64,000 nucleotides of DNA from Asticcacaulis sp. SL142 (GTDB lineage: Bacteria; Pseudomonadota; Alphaproteobacteria; Caulobacterales; Caulobacteraceae): assembly GCF_026625745.1 (NCBI RefSeq), contig NZ_CP113061.1, positions 1,017,501 to 1,081,500 of the forward strand, written 5' to 3'. Shown in pieces: positions 18,057 to 26,512 of the stretch. The position numbers and the translations under genes are program-made. The stretch's first letter is position 1. Each line of letters starts with the position of its first letter. The notes beneath the pieces were generated by a model. That model was not told where the DNA came from. It saw only the letters and a list, made by a program, of their open reading frames with translations, and did no database searches.

Positions 18057-19478
18057 ATGTTGCCCACGCATAACAGCTTGCCCCCTGAGCGGCCCCACAA
18101 GCGGCCACATGAGGATGAAACCTCTTATGGGGGCTCAGCGGTCCGCGACCGGCTGGAGCAGGTGCTCAGCAAAGCCCGCGCCGCCGGTGCCGATGCCGCC
18201 GAAGTGGCGTTTGCCCAAAGCCGGTCATTGAGCATCGGCGTGCGCAATGGCGAGGTTGAAACGGTTGAGCGCGACGAGACAGCGGATCTGGGGCTGCGCG
18301 TCTTTATCGGTCAAAAGCAAGCGGTTGTTTCCATTTCTGAGTTCTCAGATCAGACCTTGCAGCGGGCTGTGGAGCGGGCGGTGATCATGGCGCGGATATC
18401 ACCGGACGATCCCTATACGGGGCTGGCCGATCCCGCACTTTTGTCGGTGCCCGATGCCAACCCGGTTGATCTGCAACTGTTCGACCCGGAAGACGTCTCG
18501 GCCGACGCCTTTAAAGACCGTGCCCTGGCCTGCGAAGCGGCAGGACTTGCGGTTGCTAAGTCAATCACGACCGATAGTGCCAGCACGGGCTATAGCCACA
18601 ATCACTGGCACCTGCTGACCTCTGACGGTTTCAGCGGTCAGCAGTCGTCAAGTATATTCTTTCAATCGGTGCGCATGATCGCCACCGATGCCGCGGGACA
18701 AATGGAACGCGACGGCGAAGGCCGCTCAAAACGATTCTATACCGACCTGCCGACGCCGGCCTATACCGGTACGCTGGCGGCCGAACGCGCTGTGAGCGCT
18801 TTGGGGGCCCGCCGAATCGACAGTGGCAAATATCCGGTCATTTTCGATCCGCGCGTCTCTAAATCGATCGTTAGTCTGTTTTTAGGGGCTATCTCAGGGC
18901 CCGCGATTGCTCGCGGCTCCAGCTATCTTAAGAACCGCCTGCATACACAACTGTTTGCGCCCGGCATCCATATTGTTGATGATCCCTTCCGGGTACGCGG
19001 TCTGGCCTCCAGCCTGTTCGATGACGAAGGGGTGCGCGTACAAAAACGCCACCTGATCGATAATGGCGTGCTGACGACGTGGTTGCTGAATACGGCCTCG
19101 GCCCGGCAACTGGGCCTGACCTCGACGGGCCATGCCTCGCGCGGTCTGGTGGGACCGGCCGGGGCCTCCGCTCACAATATTACCCTGATGCCCGGATCGT
19201 CGTCGCAACCCGACCTGATGCGTGACGCAGGGCAAGGGGTTCTGATTACCTCCATGTTCGGCCCAAACGTCAATGCTGATACCGGTGACTGGTCGGTCGG
19301 GGCTTCGGGTGTCTGGTTCGATCAGGGGGAGATAAAATACCCGGTCAATGAACTTACCGTCGCGGGTAATCTGATCGACATCTTCGCCCGCCTGATCCCT
19401 GGCAGTGATCTGGAGATAAAAGGCTCGAACGACGCCCCTTCCCTGCTGATAGACGGCCTGTCTGTGGGGGGCAAATGA
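18057..19478 (+). CDS. pmbA: TldD/PmbA family metalloprotease subunit PmbA (TldE)
   Basis: The 473-residue product matches PmbA: an N-terminal A-D-A-A-E-V-x-x-x-x-x-x-x-x-x-x-V-R-N-G-E-V-E block, then a central P-V-I-F-D-P-R-V block, and a C-terminal G-A-S-G-V-W-F-D-Q-G-E-I. PmbA lacks the HExxxH site of TldD and forms a heterodimer with it; the pair degrades unfolded peptides and matures some peptide natural products. No tldD lies in the window. The first 25 residues are unusual and the true start could lie slightly downstream. The gene overlaps the next one by four bases. Confidence 0.9.
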   Translation: MLPTHNSLPPERPHKRPHEDETSYGGSAVRDRLEQVLSKARAAGADAAEVAFAQSRSLSIGVRNGEVETVERDETADLGLRVFIGQKQAVVSISEFSDQTLQRAVERAVIMARISPDDPYTGLADPALLSVPDANPVDLQLFDPEDVSADAFKDRALACEAAGLAVAKSITTDSASTGYSHNHWHLLTSDGFSGQQSSSIFFQSVRMIATDAAGQMERDGEGRSKRFYTDLPTPAYTGTLAAERAVSALGARRIDSGKYPVIFDPRVSKSIVSLFLGAISGPAIARGSSYLKNRLHTQLFAPGIHIVDDPFRVRGLASSLFDDEGVRVQKRHLIDNGVLTTWLLNTASARQLGLTSTGHASRGLVGPAGASAHNITLMPGSSSQPDLMRDAGQGVLITSMFGPNVNADTGDWSVGASGVWFDQGEIKYPVNELTVAGNLIDIFARLIPGSDLEIKGSNDAPSLLIDGLSVGGK

Positions 19479-20305
19479 CCAAGGCCGCCGCCGTGACCGT
19501 CGCGCGCCGGGAGCTTGAGGAAGACCTCGCCCTTCTGGTCGATAAGGTACGTCGCGTCGGCGCTCTGGCCCAGCACGTCAAGGCGCAGGGGCTTATCATC
19601 GATTACAAATCCGATGGCTCGGTCGTCACCAATGCCGATCTTGAAGTCAATCTGTGGCTCAAAGAAGCCCTGATGCAGGCGCGGCCTCATTACGGCTGGC
19701 AAAGCGAAGAATCCCCGGACACCGACGCCCGGCTGAGTAAATCTAAGGTCTTTGTGCTCGACCCCATCGACGGCACCATGGGCTTTACCAAAGGCAGCCC
19801 CTATTGGACCATTGCCCTGGCCATTGTTGAAAACGGGCAACCCGTCGCAGGTGTCGTCTATGCTCCTGACGCGCAGGAGCTATATGCCGCAGGGCTTGGG
19901 CTTGGGGCGACGCTCAATGGCGAACCGATCCACGCCACCGCAACCGCCGCTCTGGACGGCGCCCATGTCATTGGCGATGCCCGTGTGTTCGGTAAGGCGA
20001 TCTGGCGCGGTGAATGGCCAAGGCTCTTGGTGACATCACGCCCGTCGGTGGCTTACCGCATGGTGTGTGTAGCGGCGGGCCGTGCTGATTTCACCCTGGC
20101 CCTGACCCCAAAGCGCGACTGGGACGTCGCCGCCTCTACGCTCATCGCCCATGAAGCTGGCGCGAAAACGTCTGATCATTTAGGTAATCCTTATCATTTC
20201 AATGGTAAGTCCAGTCTTAAACCCTCGCTCGTCTGCGCCTGTGAGCCGCTTTATGCGGAAATCATCCGGCGCTGCGGGCATTTAGCGACCCTTGACCATA
20301 TCTGA
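19475..20305 (+). CDS. Inositol monophosphatase family protein, CysQ-like
   Basis: The 276-residue product has the family metal site D-P-I-D-G-T (residues about 91-96) followed by a W-T-I-A-L-A block, and the second signature W-D-V-A-A-S-T-L-I near the C-terminus. Members dephosphorylate inositol phosphates or 3'-phosphoadenosine 5'-phosphate. The K-S-D-G-S-V-V-T-N-A-D N-terminal block resembles CysQ and histidinol-phosphatase-like members. The substrate is therefore uncertain. It overlaps pmbA by four bases and precedes a DUF4170 gene, an order I take to be an operon. Confidence 0.85.
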   Translation: MTKAAAVTVARRELEEDLALLVDKVRRVGALAQHVKAQGLIIDYKSDGSVVTNADLEVNLWLKEALMQARPHYGWQSEESPDTDARLSKSKVFVLDPIDGTMGFTKGSPYWTIALAIVENGQPVAGVVYAPDAQELYAAGLGLGATLNGEPIHATATAALDGAHVIGDARVFGKAIWRGEWPRLLVTSRPSVAYRMVCVAAGRADFTLALTPKRDWDVAASTLIAHEAGAKTSDHLGNPYHFNGKSSLKPSLVCACEPLYAEIIRRCGHLATLDHI

Positions 20306-20317
20306 GGTTATTTTGTT

Positions 20318-20536
20318 ATGAGTGAACAACTTTTGCACATCGTCATCGGCGGCGAACTGTCCGACCTGACCAAGACCCAATTCAAGGACCTTAAGGCCGT
20401 TGAATTTGTCGGCGCTTATGGCTCCTACGAAGAAGCGGTCAAGGCGTGGCGCTCAAAGGCGCAGTCAACGGTGGATAATGCCCTGATGCGCTATTTCGTC
20501 ATCCACGCCCATAAGCTGCTGAACCCGGATGCTTAG
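20318..20536 (+). CDS. DUF4170 protein
   Basis: The 72-residue cytoplasmic protein matches the short alphaproteobacterial DUF4170 family, with an I-V-I-G-G-E-L N-terminus, an F-V-G-A-Y-x-x-Y-E-E-A block and an R-Y-F-V-I-H-A-H-K-L-L ending. Its function is unknown. A GAGG lies upstream of ATG 20318. It is the last gene of the pmbA group, and its stop overlaps the beginning of an intergenic palindromic repeat. Confidence 0.9.
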   Translation: MSEQLLHIVIGGELSDLTKTQFKDLKAVEFVGAYGSYEEAVKAWRSKAQSTVDNALMRYFVIHAHKLLNPDA

Positions 20537-20602
20537 AGCGCATTGGCTTCGCCGAACTTTGTTTCCAAAAAGTGTGAAGCGGTTTTTGGATTCAAATGCG
20601 CG
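20535..20602. repeat. Intergenic imperfect palindrome of alphaproteobacterial type
   Basis: The outer arms AGAGCGCATT (from 20535) and AATGCGC (to about 20602) pair, and an inner section includes CCAAAAA and TTTTTGG. This long hairpin resembles widespread alphaproteobacterial intergenic repeats. It lies between the ends of two converging genes and may act as a transcript end. Confidence 0.6.
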
Positions 20603-20611
20603 TAAAATAAT

Positions 20612-21535
20612 TTAAACAGCTTGGGTGGACGGTCTGAATATCCTCCATCCGCCCTGCCATAGCAACCAGCCTATACCTGCCGCCAACACCAGACTGGTGA
20701 TCACACTGCCTTCCGGCCCTACGGCGCCCCCCGTCAGCCACCACGGCTGACCGGGGGCGGCTTTGAGGTCGACCAGCAAAGGCTCGACCCCAAAGTTACG
20801 CCCGGCGATATCAAAGCCAAAGCCGACCCCCAGCAGCCAGTTCCACGCCGTATGCCAGCCGCAAATGCCCCAGATTGAATGTTCGCGGATGGCATAAAGG
20901 CTGATGAACAGAGCCAGCAACAATATATTAAACACCATAATGACGAGTTCAAAAGTCAGGCTGAACTTGCTGCTGTGCAGCAGGGTGTAAAAGGCGCTGT
21001 TGAGTGTCACGGCCAGCATCAGCCCATGTCGTGACGCCAAAACCGACATCAGATAGCCGCGCATCAGGATTTCTTCGGTCGAACCCTGAACCACGAAGCC
21101 AAACAACAGCACGATGAACGGGATCAGCCCCAACCAGCTTGGTTCGGCGCGAAAGCCGGAATGTTCGACCTCATAGACGCCGCTGACCATGGCGATGGCC
21201 ACAATAAATAGCGCAAAACCGACACCGATCAGCCATCCGCGCCCGAACCGCGTCAGCCCCTTTTGATTGAGGCCATTGGCTGCAAACCCGCGCCGCTCAT
21301 AAAACCAGGCCCAGATCAGGATCAGCACAGCCGACATGCCAAAGCCGGTGACCAGTTGCACCGACAAGGCCGGCCAGATGTGGGCTTCGCCGTGTTCCCA
21401 GTCGAACAGGTAAATCAGCCGGATACCGACCAGTGCACACATGGCGATAGCAATAAAGGTGACAGCAAAAGCAAACGGCGTCCAGGTCAGACGCTGCCCT
21501 GACTGCTTTGGTGCGTAGAGGTCGATACCCTGCAT
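20612..21535 (-). CDS. CPBP family intramembrane glutamic endopeptidase
   Basis: The 307-residue protein has about eight membrane helices. The family motif E-E-x3-R appears as T-E-E-I-L-M-R-G-Y near residue 160, followed by an F-x3-H type motif in A-F-Y-T-L-L-H-S and a further conserved His near residue 225. Such enzymes resemble the eukaryotic CAAX protease Rce1 and cleave membrane-embedded peptides; substrates here are unknown. A strong GAGGGGGG precedes ATG 21535 on the minus strand. Confidence 0.88.
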   Translation of the reverse strand: MQGIDLYAPKQSGQRLTWTPFAFAVTFIAIAMCALVGIRLIYLFDWEHGEAHIWPALSVQLVTGFGMSAVLILIWAWFYERRGFAANGLNQKGLTRFGRGWLIGVGFALFIVAIAMVSGVYEVEHSGFRAEPSWLGLIPFIVLLFGFVVQGSTEEILMRGYLMSVLASRHGLMLAVTLNSAFYTLLHSSKFSLTFELVIMVFNILLLALFISLYAIREHSIWGICGWHTAWNWLLGVGFGFDIAGRNFGVEPLLVDLKAAPGQPWWLTGGAVGPEGSVITSLVLAAGIGWLLWQGGWRIFRPSTQAV

Positions 21536-21616
21536 AGATTAAGCCCCCCTCAAAACCTGAATTTCAGATTACAGGGTTTTTTGGAGCTGTCTATTGCTTG
21601 CCGCCTACGCGCGTTA

Positions 21617-22312
21617 CTATTCCCGCCGCAGGATTTTTTCGGTCAGCAGCGTACCCCACCACGACCCTTTGAAATCGGACTTAATGCGCACCGGGTCGTA
21701 ATCCTCGCTCTGAGTCCATTCGACAAAGCTCAAGCCCTGCGGCTTGCCGACCGTCAGATAGCGCTCAAAAATATAATCGAGCACGCCGGTCTTGCCTGCC
21801 TTCATGTGCAGGGTGCGCAAGCCCAGTTCGCTCATCGCGTCTTCGATCGGATGGCCCAGATGCAGATGGCGATACAGCACACTCATAATCCCGGCCCGGT
21901 CGGCACCGGATTTACAATGCATCAGGGCCGGATATTCGATCCGCTCAAACATCTCTTTGGCCGCCAGGATCGCTTCTTTTGTCGGCACATCGCGCGACGT
22001 CACCTTAAAATCGACCAGCTTCAGCCCCAAGCGCGCACAGGCGTACTTTTCGAGGGCATAAAATGATCCCCGCTGCCCACGCAGGTTGATGACGGTCTTG
22101 ATACCGTCATGTTTCTGAAACCACTTAAGCTGAAACGGCCACGGCTGGTTGGCGCGCAGCATCTTATCATCGATCCAGTGGGCATTAGTAAACCCAAGCC
22201 GCAGATAGGCATGATCCCCCCACAGAAAGGCCATATAGGTCTTGAACCGCCCCCACGGGGTTGAGGTGTCATAAACCTTATGAATCTTTGGGGTTTTGAA
22301 TATTTTGACCAT
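21617..22312 (-). CDS. Tyrosine/dual-specificity phosphatase-like protein (CtpA-like)
   Basis: The 231-residue product carries the C-x5-R signature loop H-C-K-S-G-A-D-R near residue 132 and the usual D-rich loop region before it. The gene is divergent from msbA and next to waaA and lpxK. Caulobacter has an essential tyrosine-phosphatase homologue, CtpA, needed for envelope integrity and normal lipid A. This protein looks like a relative, and lipid A or core phosphate is a plausible substrate by context. The link to CtpA is by recollection of the family, not by alignment. Confidence 0.75.
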   Translation of the reverse strand: MVKIFKTPKIHKVYDTSTPWGRFKTYMAFLWGDHAYLRLGFTNAHWIDDKMLRANQPWPFQLKWFQKHDGIKTVINLRGQRGSFYALEKYACARLGLKLVDFKVTSRDVPTKEAILAAKEMFERIEYPALMHCKSGADRAGIMSVLYRHLHLGHPIEDAMSELGLRTLHMKAGKTGVLDYIFERYLTVGKPQGLSFVEWTQSEDYDPVRIKSDFKGSWWGTLLTEKILRRE

Positions 22313-22483
22313 GAACTCGATATATATTTAAGGCTCGCGGCGACGCGCACGGCCCCTCATATAGACATTTTTGACGCAGTGATAAGGTCTTTTGTACGCA
22401 ACCGTGACCAAAACCCTATTGGTTTTGAGAAAAATCACCTTAAAGGCTATAGGCTATTGCTCCAACAACCCTATCTGTTCTGA

Positions 22484-24325
22484 ATGCCTGAGCCTTCACC
22501 TCTCACCACGACATCTGACATCGGCCCCAAGGCCGTCATGGCCCGAGTGTGGCGTGAGTATTTAAGCCCGCAAAAGGGGGCGTTGTTCACCTCCATGCTG
22601 TGCGCGGCTCTGGTGGGGCTGGCGACCGCCGGCGTGCTATTGATGCTTAAGCCCGGCGTGGAGTTATTGTTCGGTGAAACGGGCCCCGCGGCCACAAACG
22701 TGCCTGCAATCATCGCCGAAAATCCACTGTTGATGGTGCCTTTGATCATCGTCATCATGGGCTTTATCCGGCTGGGGGCGCAACTGGGGCAGGTAACCCT
22801 CGTCAACCGGATCGGTCACCAGCTTGTCGGCCATATTCAATCGCAGCTATTTGCCAACCTGATCCGCGCTGATCTGTCCAGACTACAAAAAGCCCATTCC
22901 GGGCAGTATCTTAGCTCGGTTCTTTTCGATGCCGGTTTAATGCGCGAAGCGACCACCAACGGCGTCGTCAACTACACCCAGCATGGCCTGACGGTTATCT
23001 ATACCCTGATTGCCATGGCTTTTATCGACTGGAAAATGACGCTCGGCGTGCTGATCATCGGCCCGATCATTGGTCAGGTCTTATCCGGCTATATGAAGCG
23101 CACCAAAAAGGCCGCCAAGGGGGCGATGGAAGAAACCTCCAGCCTGTCGTCGGCCATCATGGAAAGCCTTGATGGGGTCAAGATCGTCAAAATCGCCCAT
23201 CAGGAACGCTTCGAAGAAGGCCGCGTCAATGACGTGATCGCGCGCCGCCAGAAACACATCATCAAGGGCGCAAATGCCCGCGCCTCGGCCGCCCCCGTCA
23301 CCGAGGCCCTGACGACGGTGCTGATCGCGCTGGTCATCGCCTATGCCGGCTGGCGCTCTGGTCTTGGCGAAATGACCGTCGGCGGCTTTACTGCGTTTCT
23401 GGCCCTTTTGGGCTCCGCCGCGCAGTCCCTGCGCCAACTCGCCAGCCTGCAAACCATTATGTCCGAAGGCATGACGGCGGCCCAAAGGTTGTTTGCCGTT
23501 CTGGATATCCAGCCGGAAATCACCGACGCGCCGGGTGCAGTGGCCTTATCCCGCGATTTTAAAACGATCCGTTTTGAGGATGTCGGTTTTGAATATGCGC
23601 CGGATATGCCGACCCTTACCGGCATAAATTTCACCGCTGAGGCCGGACGTTCGATCGCTCTGGTCGGTCCGTCAGGGTCAGGTAAATCAACCCTGCTCAA
23701 CCTGCTGCCGCGCTTTTTCGATGCCACCCGCGGCCATATCCGCTTTGATGACCGCGACCAAAAATCGTTTACGCTCAAATCCTTGCGTGAAAATATTGCG
23801 CTGGTAACCCAAGACCCGTTCCTGTTCGATGATACCATCGCGGTCAATATCGCCTATGGCAATCCAAATGCTGACCCCGCCGCCATCGAAAAAGCCGCCC
23901 GTGACGCCGCTGCCCATGAGTTCATCATGGACCTGCCCGATGGCTACGACACCCGCGTAGGTGAGGCCGGTTCGCGCCTGTCGGGCGGGCAGAAACAACG
24001 CATCGCCATTGCCCGCGCCTTCCTGAAAGATGCGCCGCTGTTGCTGCTCGATGAAGCCACCTCAGCGCTCGATACCCAATCCGAAGCCCGCGTGCAGGAA
24101 GCGCTGGAACGGCTCATGGCCGGGCGCACCACCTTCATGATCGCCCACCGCCTGTCGACCATCCGCCATGCCGATGAGATTCTTGTGCTCGACAAAGGCC
24201 GGATCGTGGAACGCGGCACCCATGACGGCCTGATTACTTCCGGCGGCCTCTATGCCGATCTGGCGCGGCAACAGTTTGATATGCCACACAATAGCCCGCA
24301 AATGGCATCAGGTGTGGTGTCATGA
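22484..24325 (+). CDS. msbA: ABC transporter, lipid A flippase type (MsbA-like)
   Basis: The 613-residue half transporter has six membrane helices (residues about 30-320) fused to an ATPase. Walker A is G-P-S-G-S-G-K-S-T, the signature is L-S-G-G-Q-K-Q-R, and Walker B is L-L-L-L-D-E-A-T-S-A-L-D, with the following switch His present. MsbA flips lipid A-core across the inner membrane. Generic multidrug exporters share this layout, but the downstream DUF374, waaA and lpxK genes support the MsbA role. The last four bases overlap the next gene. Confidence 0.88.
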   Translation: MPEPSPLTTTSDIGPKAVMARVWREYLSPQKGALFTSMLCAALVGLATAGVLLMLKPGVELLFGETGPAATNVPAIIAENPLLMVPLIIVIMGFIRLGAQLGQVTLVNRIGHQLVGHIQSQLFANLIRADLSRLQKAHSGQYLSSVLFDAGLMREATTNGVVNYTQHGLTVIYTLIAMAFIDWKMTLGVLIIGPIIGQVLSGYMKRTKKAAKGAMEETSSLSSAIMESLDGVKIVKIAHQERFEEGRVNDVIARRQKHIIKGANARASAAPVTEALTTVLIALVIAYAGWRSGLGEMTVGGFTAFLALLGSAAQSLRQLASLQTIMSEGMTAAQRLFAVLDIQPEITDAPGAVALSRDFKTIRFEDVGFEYAPDMPTLTGINFTAEAGRSIALVGPSGSGKSTLLNLLPRFFDATRGHIRFDDRDQKSFTLKSLRENIALVTQDPFLFDDTIAVNIAYGNPNADPAAIEKAARDAAAHEFIMDLPDGYDTRVGEAGSRLSGGQKQRIAIARAFLKDAPLLLLDEATSALDTQSEARVQEALERLMAGRTTFMIAHRLSTIRHADEILVLDKGRIVERGTHDGLITSGGLYADLARQQFDMPHNSPQMASGVVS

Positions 24326-25038
24326 AGTCCCTTTTAAACTCAAAGCTGGCTCAGAAACTGATCGCCATCCTCGTCGTCGGTTATCTGAAATTCTGCTACC
24401 GCACCTCGCGTTGGACGCGCATCAATCAGGCCCCCGTCGAAGCCATCTGGGCCGCCAAAGGCCCGGTTGTGCTGATGTTCTGGCATGGCCGCCTGCATCT
24501 GACCCATGCCTGCTGGCCGCTGGATAAGGCGCAAGCGGTCTGCGTGCTGGCCTCCCTGTCCAAAAGCGGTGACCAGAGCGCCCTGATCAACCAGCGTTTT
24601 GGCTATCACGCCATCCGCGGGTCTTCGGCCAAAAAATCCGACCCGGCCAAGCAAAAAGGCGGAGCGCAAGCTTTCCGTGAGATGCTGCGCTGGATGCGTG
24701 CCGCACCGGCTGGTGAGGGTCGCTGCGTCGCCATGACCCCTGACGGGCCGCGCGGGCCGCACCGTGAAATGACCGAAGGCACACTGAAACTGTCGCAAAT
24801 GACGGGCGCCCCCATGATCACGGTAGGTTTATCGACCTCCCGCTTTATCGAATTTAAGACCTGGGATAGGATGCGCGTACCGTTGCCGTTCGGACATGCG
24901 GCGATTGTGTGGGAGGTTCATGACCCCGTGCCGGCCGATATCGACGCCGACCGCTTGCAAGACCTGATGGCCCACATGGGTGATGTTTTGACGCGCGTCA
25001 ATGATGAAGCCGACCGGTTGGTGGGAGCGCCGCTTTAG
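24322..25038 (+). CDS. DUF374 lysophospholipid acyltransferase family protein
   Basis: The 238-residue product matches DUF374: an F-W-H-G-R-L block near residue 52, and T-P-D-G-P-R-G-P near residue 140. The family belongs to the lysophospholipid acyltransferase superfamily, and its genes often stand beside msbA and waaA in alphaproteobacteria, so a lipid A acylation or transport-linked role is likely but unproven. An N-terminal hydrophobic stretch suggests membrane association. It overlaps msbA by four bases and abuts waaA directly. Confidence 0.85.
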   Translation: MKSLLNSKLAQKLIAILVVGYLKFCYRTSRWTRINQAPVEAIWAAKGPVVLMFWHGRLHLTHACWPLDKAQAVCVLASLSKSGDQSALINQRFGYHAIRGSSAKKSDPAKQKGGAQAFREMLRWMRAAPAGEGRCVAMTPDGPRGPHREMTEGTLKLSQMTGAPMITVGLSTSRFIEFKTWDRMRVPLPFGHAAIVWEVHDPVPADIDADRLQDLMAHMGDVLTRVNDEADRLVGAPL

Positions 25039-26361
25039 ATGCGCAGTACCAAACCGTTTTCCCTGACCGCTTATCAATGGTTGATGAGCCTGTTTCATAC
25101 TCAGGCACCCTTTGTCCTGCGCCGACGGCTTGAGCGCGGCAAGGAAGACCCGATCAGGTTCCGGGAGCGTCTGGGCCGCACGGACACCCCGCGCCCATCC
25201 GGCACCCTGATCTGGCTGCACGGCGTCAGCGTCGGGGAAAGCCTGTCGGTGCTGCCGGTGATTGAGCGCCTAAAAATGGAGCGGCCCGATGTGCGCTTCT
25301 TGCTGACCACATCGACCACCACCTCAGCGGAGATTTTAGCCAAACGGCTGGCGGCTGTGGGCGAGATCACCCATCAATATGCCCCCATAGATACCCCGCA
25401 GGCGGTGAGTGCGTTTCTGGATCACTGGCAGCCGGATCTGGCCATCTTTATCGAAAGCGACCTGTGGCCCAACCTGATCGGGGCCTTGCAGAAACGCGGC
25501 ATCAAACACGCCCTGCTGAGCGCGCGCATTACCGAAAAAACTTACTCCGGCTGGATGCGGCTGAAAGATGCTATTACCCACACCCTGAGCGGTTTCGACC
25601 TGATTATGGCGCAGGATAAGGCGTCTGAGGCCCGCCTCAAAAGCTTGGGAGATCCGGTTGCCCGTCACGTCGCCCCGCAGGCCAATCTCAAGACATTAGG
25701 TGCACCGCTGGAGGATGATGCCGACGCGCGTGAGGCTTTGAGCGCACAGATCGGTGCGCGCCAGGTTATTGTGGCCGCCAGTACTCACCCGAACGAGGAT
25801 GCCTATATTTCCAGCGCCTTAGAGGCAATGGTTAAGTCTGCGGATAAGCCGCTGCTGATCATCGTGCCGCGCCATCCGACCCGCGCCGAAGACATTCGGC
25901 TTGATCTGGAAGCGCTGGGGTTTACGGTCGCCCAGCGCTCAAAGGCCGAGGTCATTACACCACATACTCATATCTATCTGGCTGATACTCTGGGCGAGCT
26001 TGGGGTGTTTTTCCGGCTGGCCGATGTGGTCATCATGGCCGGCAGTTTCTCAACCGGCATCGGTGGCCATAACCCGCTGGAGGCCATGCGGTTGTCGAAA
26101 GCCGTCATATTTGGCGCAGAACTTTACAACTGGCAGGCGGTCTATGACGACGTGCTGGAACTTGGCGCCGGCTGGAAGGCGAACAGCCGCGATGAACTGA
26201 GCCTGATCGTCGAGCAATTGCGGGCCAATCCCGAAAGCATTGAGACCGCCAACACGCTGGCGCGGCGACTGGCGCGTAAGGATGGCGACACCCTGCCGAT
26301 GGTCTGGCGATGCCTTGAACCGCTGCTGCCGCCCGCCCCCGCTCAGGATGAGGCGGCGTGA
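25039..26361 (+). CDS. waaA: 3-deoxy-D-manno-octulosonic acid transferase
   Basis: The 440-residue product matches WaaA/KdtA: the N-terminal W-L-H-G-V-S-V-G-E block near residue 58, an E-S-D-L-W-P-N segment near residue 137, and the C-terminal G-G-H-N-P-L-E-A block near residue 340. It adds Kdo residues to the lipid A precursor at the cytoplasmic face of the inner membrane. It starts on the base after the DUF374 stop, so the genes are co-transcribed. A GC-rich repeat element separates it from lpxK. Confidence 0.95.
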   Translation: MRSTKPFSLTAYQWLMSLFHTQAPFVLRRRLERGKEDPIRFRERLGRTDTPRPSGTLIWLHGVSVGESLSVLPVIERLKMERPDVRFLLTTSTTTSAEILAKRLAAVGEITHQYAPIDTPQAVSAFLDHWQPDLAIFIESDLWPNLIGALQKRGIKHALLSARITEKTYSGWMRLKDAITHTLSGFDLIMAQDKASEARLKSLGDPVARHVAPQANLKTLGAPLEDDADAREALSAQIGARQVIVAASTHPNEDAYISSALEAMVKSADKPLLIIVPRHPTRAEDIRLDLEALGFTVAQRSKAEVITPHTHIYLADTLGELGVFFRLADVVIMAGSFSTGIGGHNPLEAMRLSKAVIFGAELYNWQAVYDDVLELGAGWKANSRDELSLIVEQLRANPESIETANTLARRLARKDGDTLPMVWRCLEPLLPPAPAQDEAA

Positions 26362-26386
26362 CGATCATGTGCCGATTCTGCATTTA

Positions 26387-26508
26387 CCTCTCCTCCCCAT
26401 TTCATGGGGAGGTGGATGCGAGCAAAGCGATGCAGACGGAGGGGTATAAACATGGCCCCACTTACCCCTCCGTCCCTTCGGGCCACCTCCCCATAGAATG
26501 GGGAGGAG
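26387..26508. repeat. Palindromic GC-rich repeat element, two inverted half-units
   Basis: A half-unit at 26390-26446 has a hairpin (CTCCCCAT then ATGGGGAG), a variable stretch and the tail GACGGAGGGGTA. An inverted half-unit at 26463-26508 begins TACCCCTCCGTC, has a CCC-TTCG-GGG-type small stem, and ends in the same hairpin. The hairpins face outward. The final GGGGAGGAG forms the ribosome binding site of lpxK. Related copies lie near 50.8, 59.4 and 62.0 kb. Confidence 0.9.
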
Positions 26509-26512
26509 ATTT

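Noticed and set aside
22409-22427. Hairpin CAAAACC/GGTTTTG between phosphatase and msbA genes
   Set aside because: It is short, has no T-run and no clear regulator, so I cannot support a function.
26387-26508. CRISPR-like repeat array
   Set aside because: The repeats are inverted, paired and variable inside, with no regular spacers and no cas genes.
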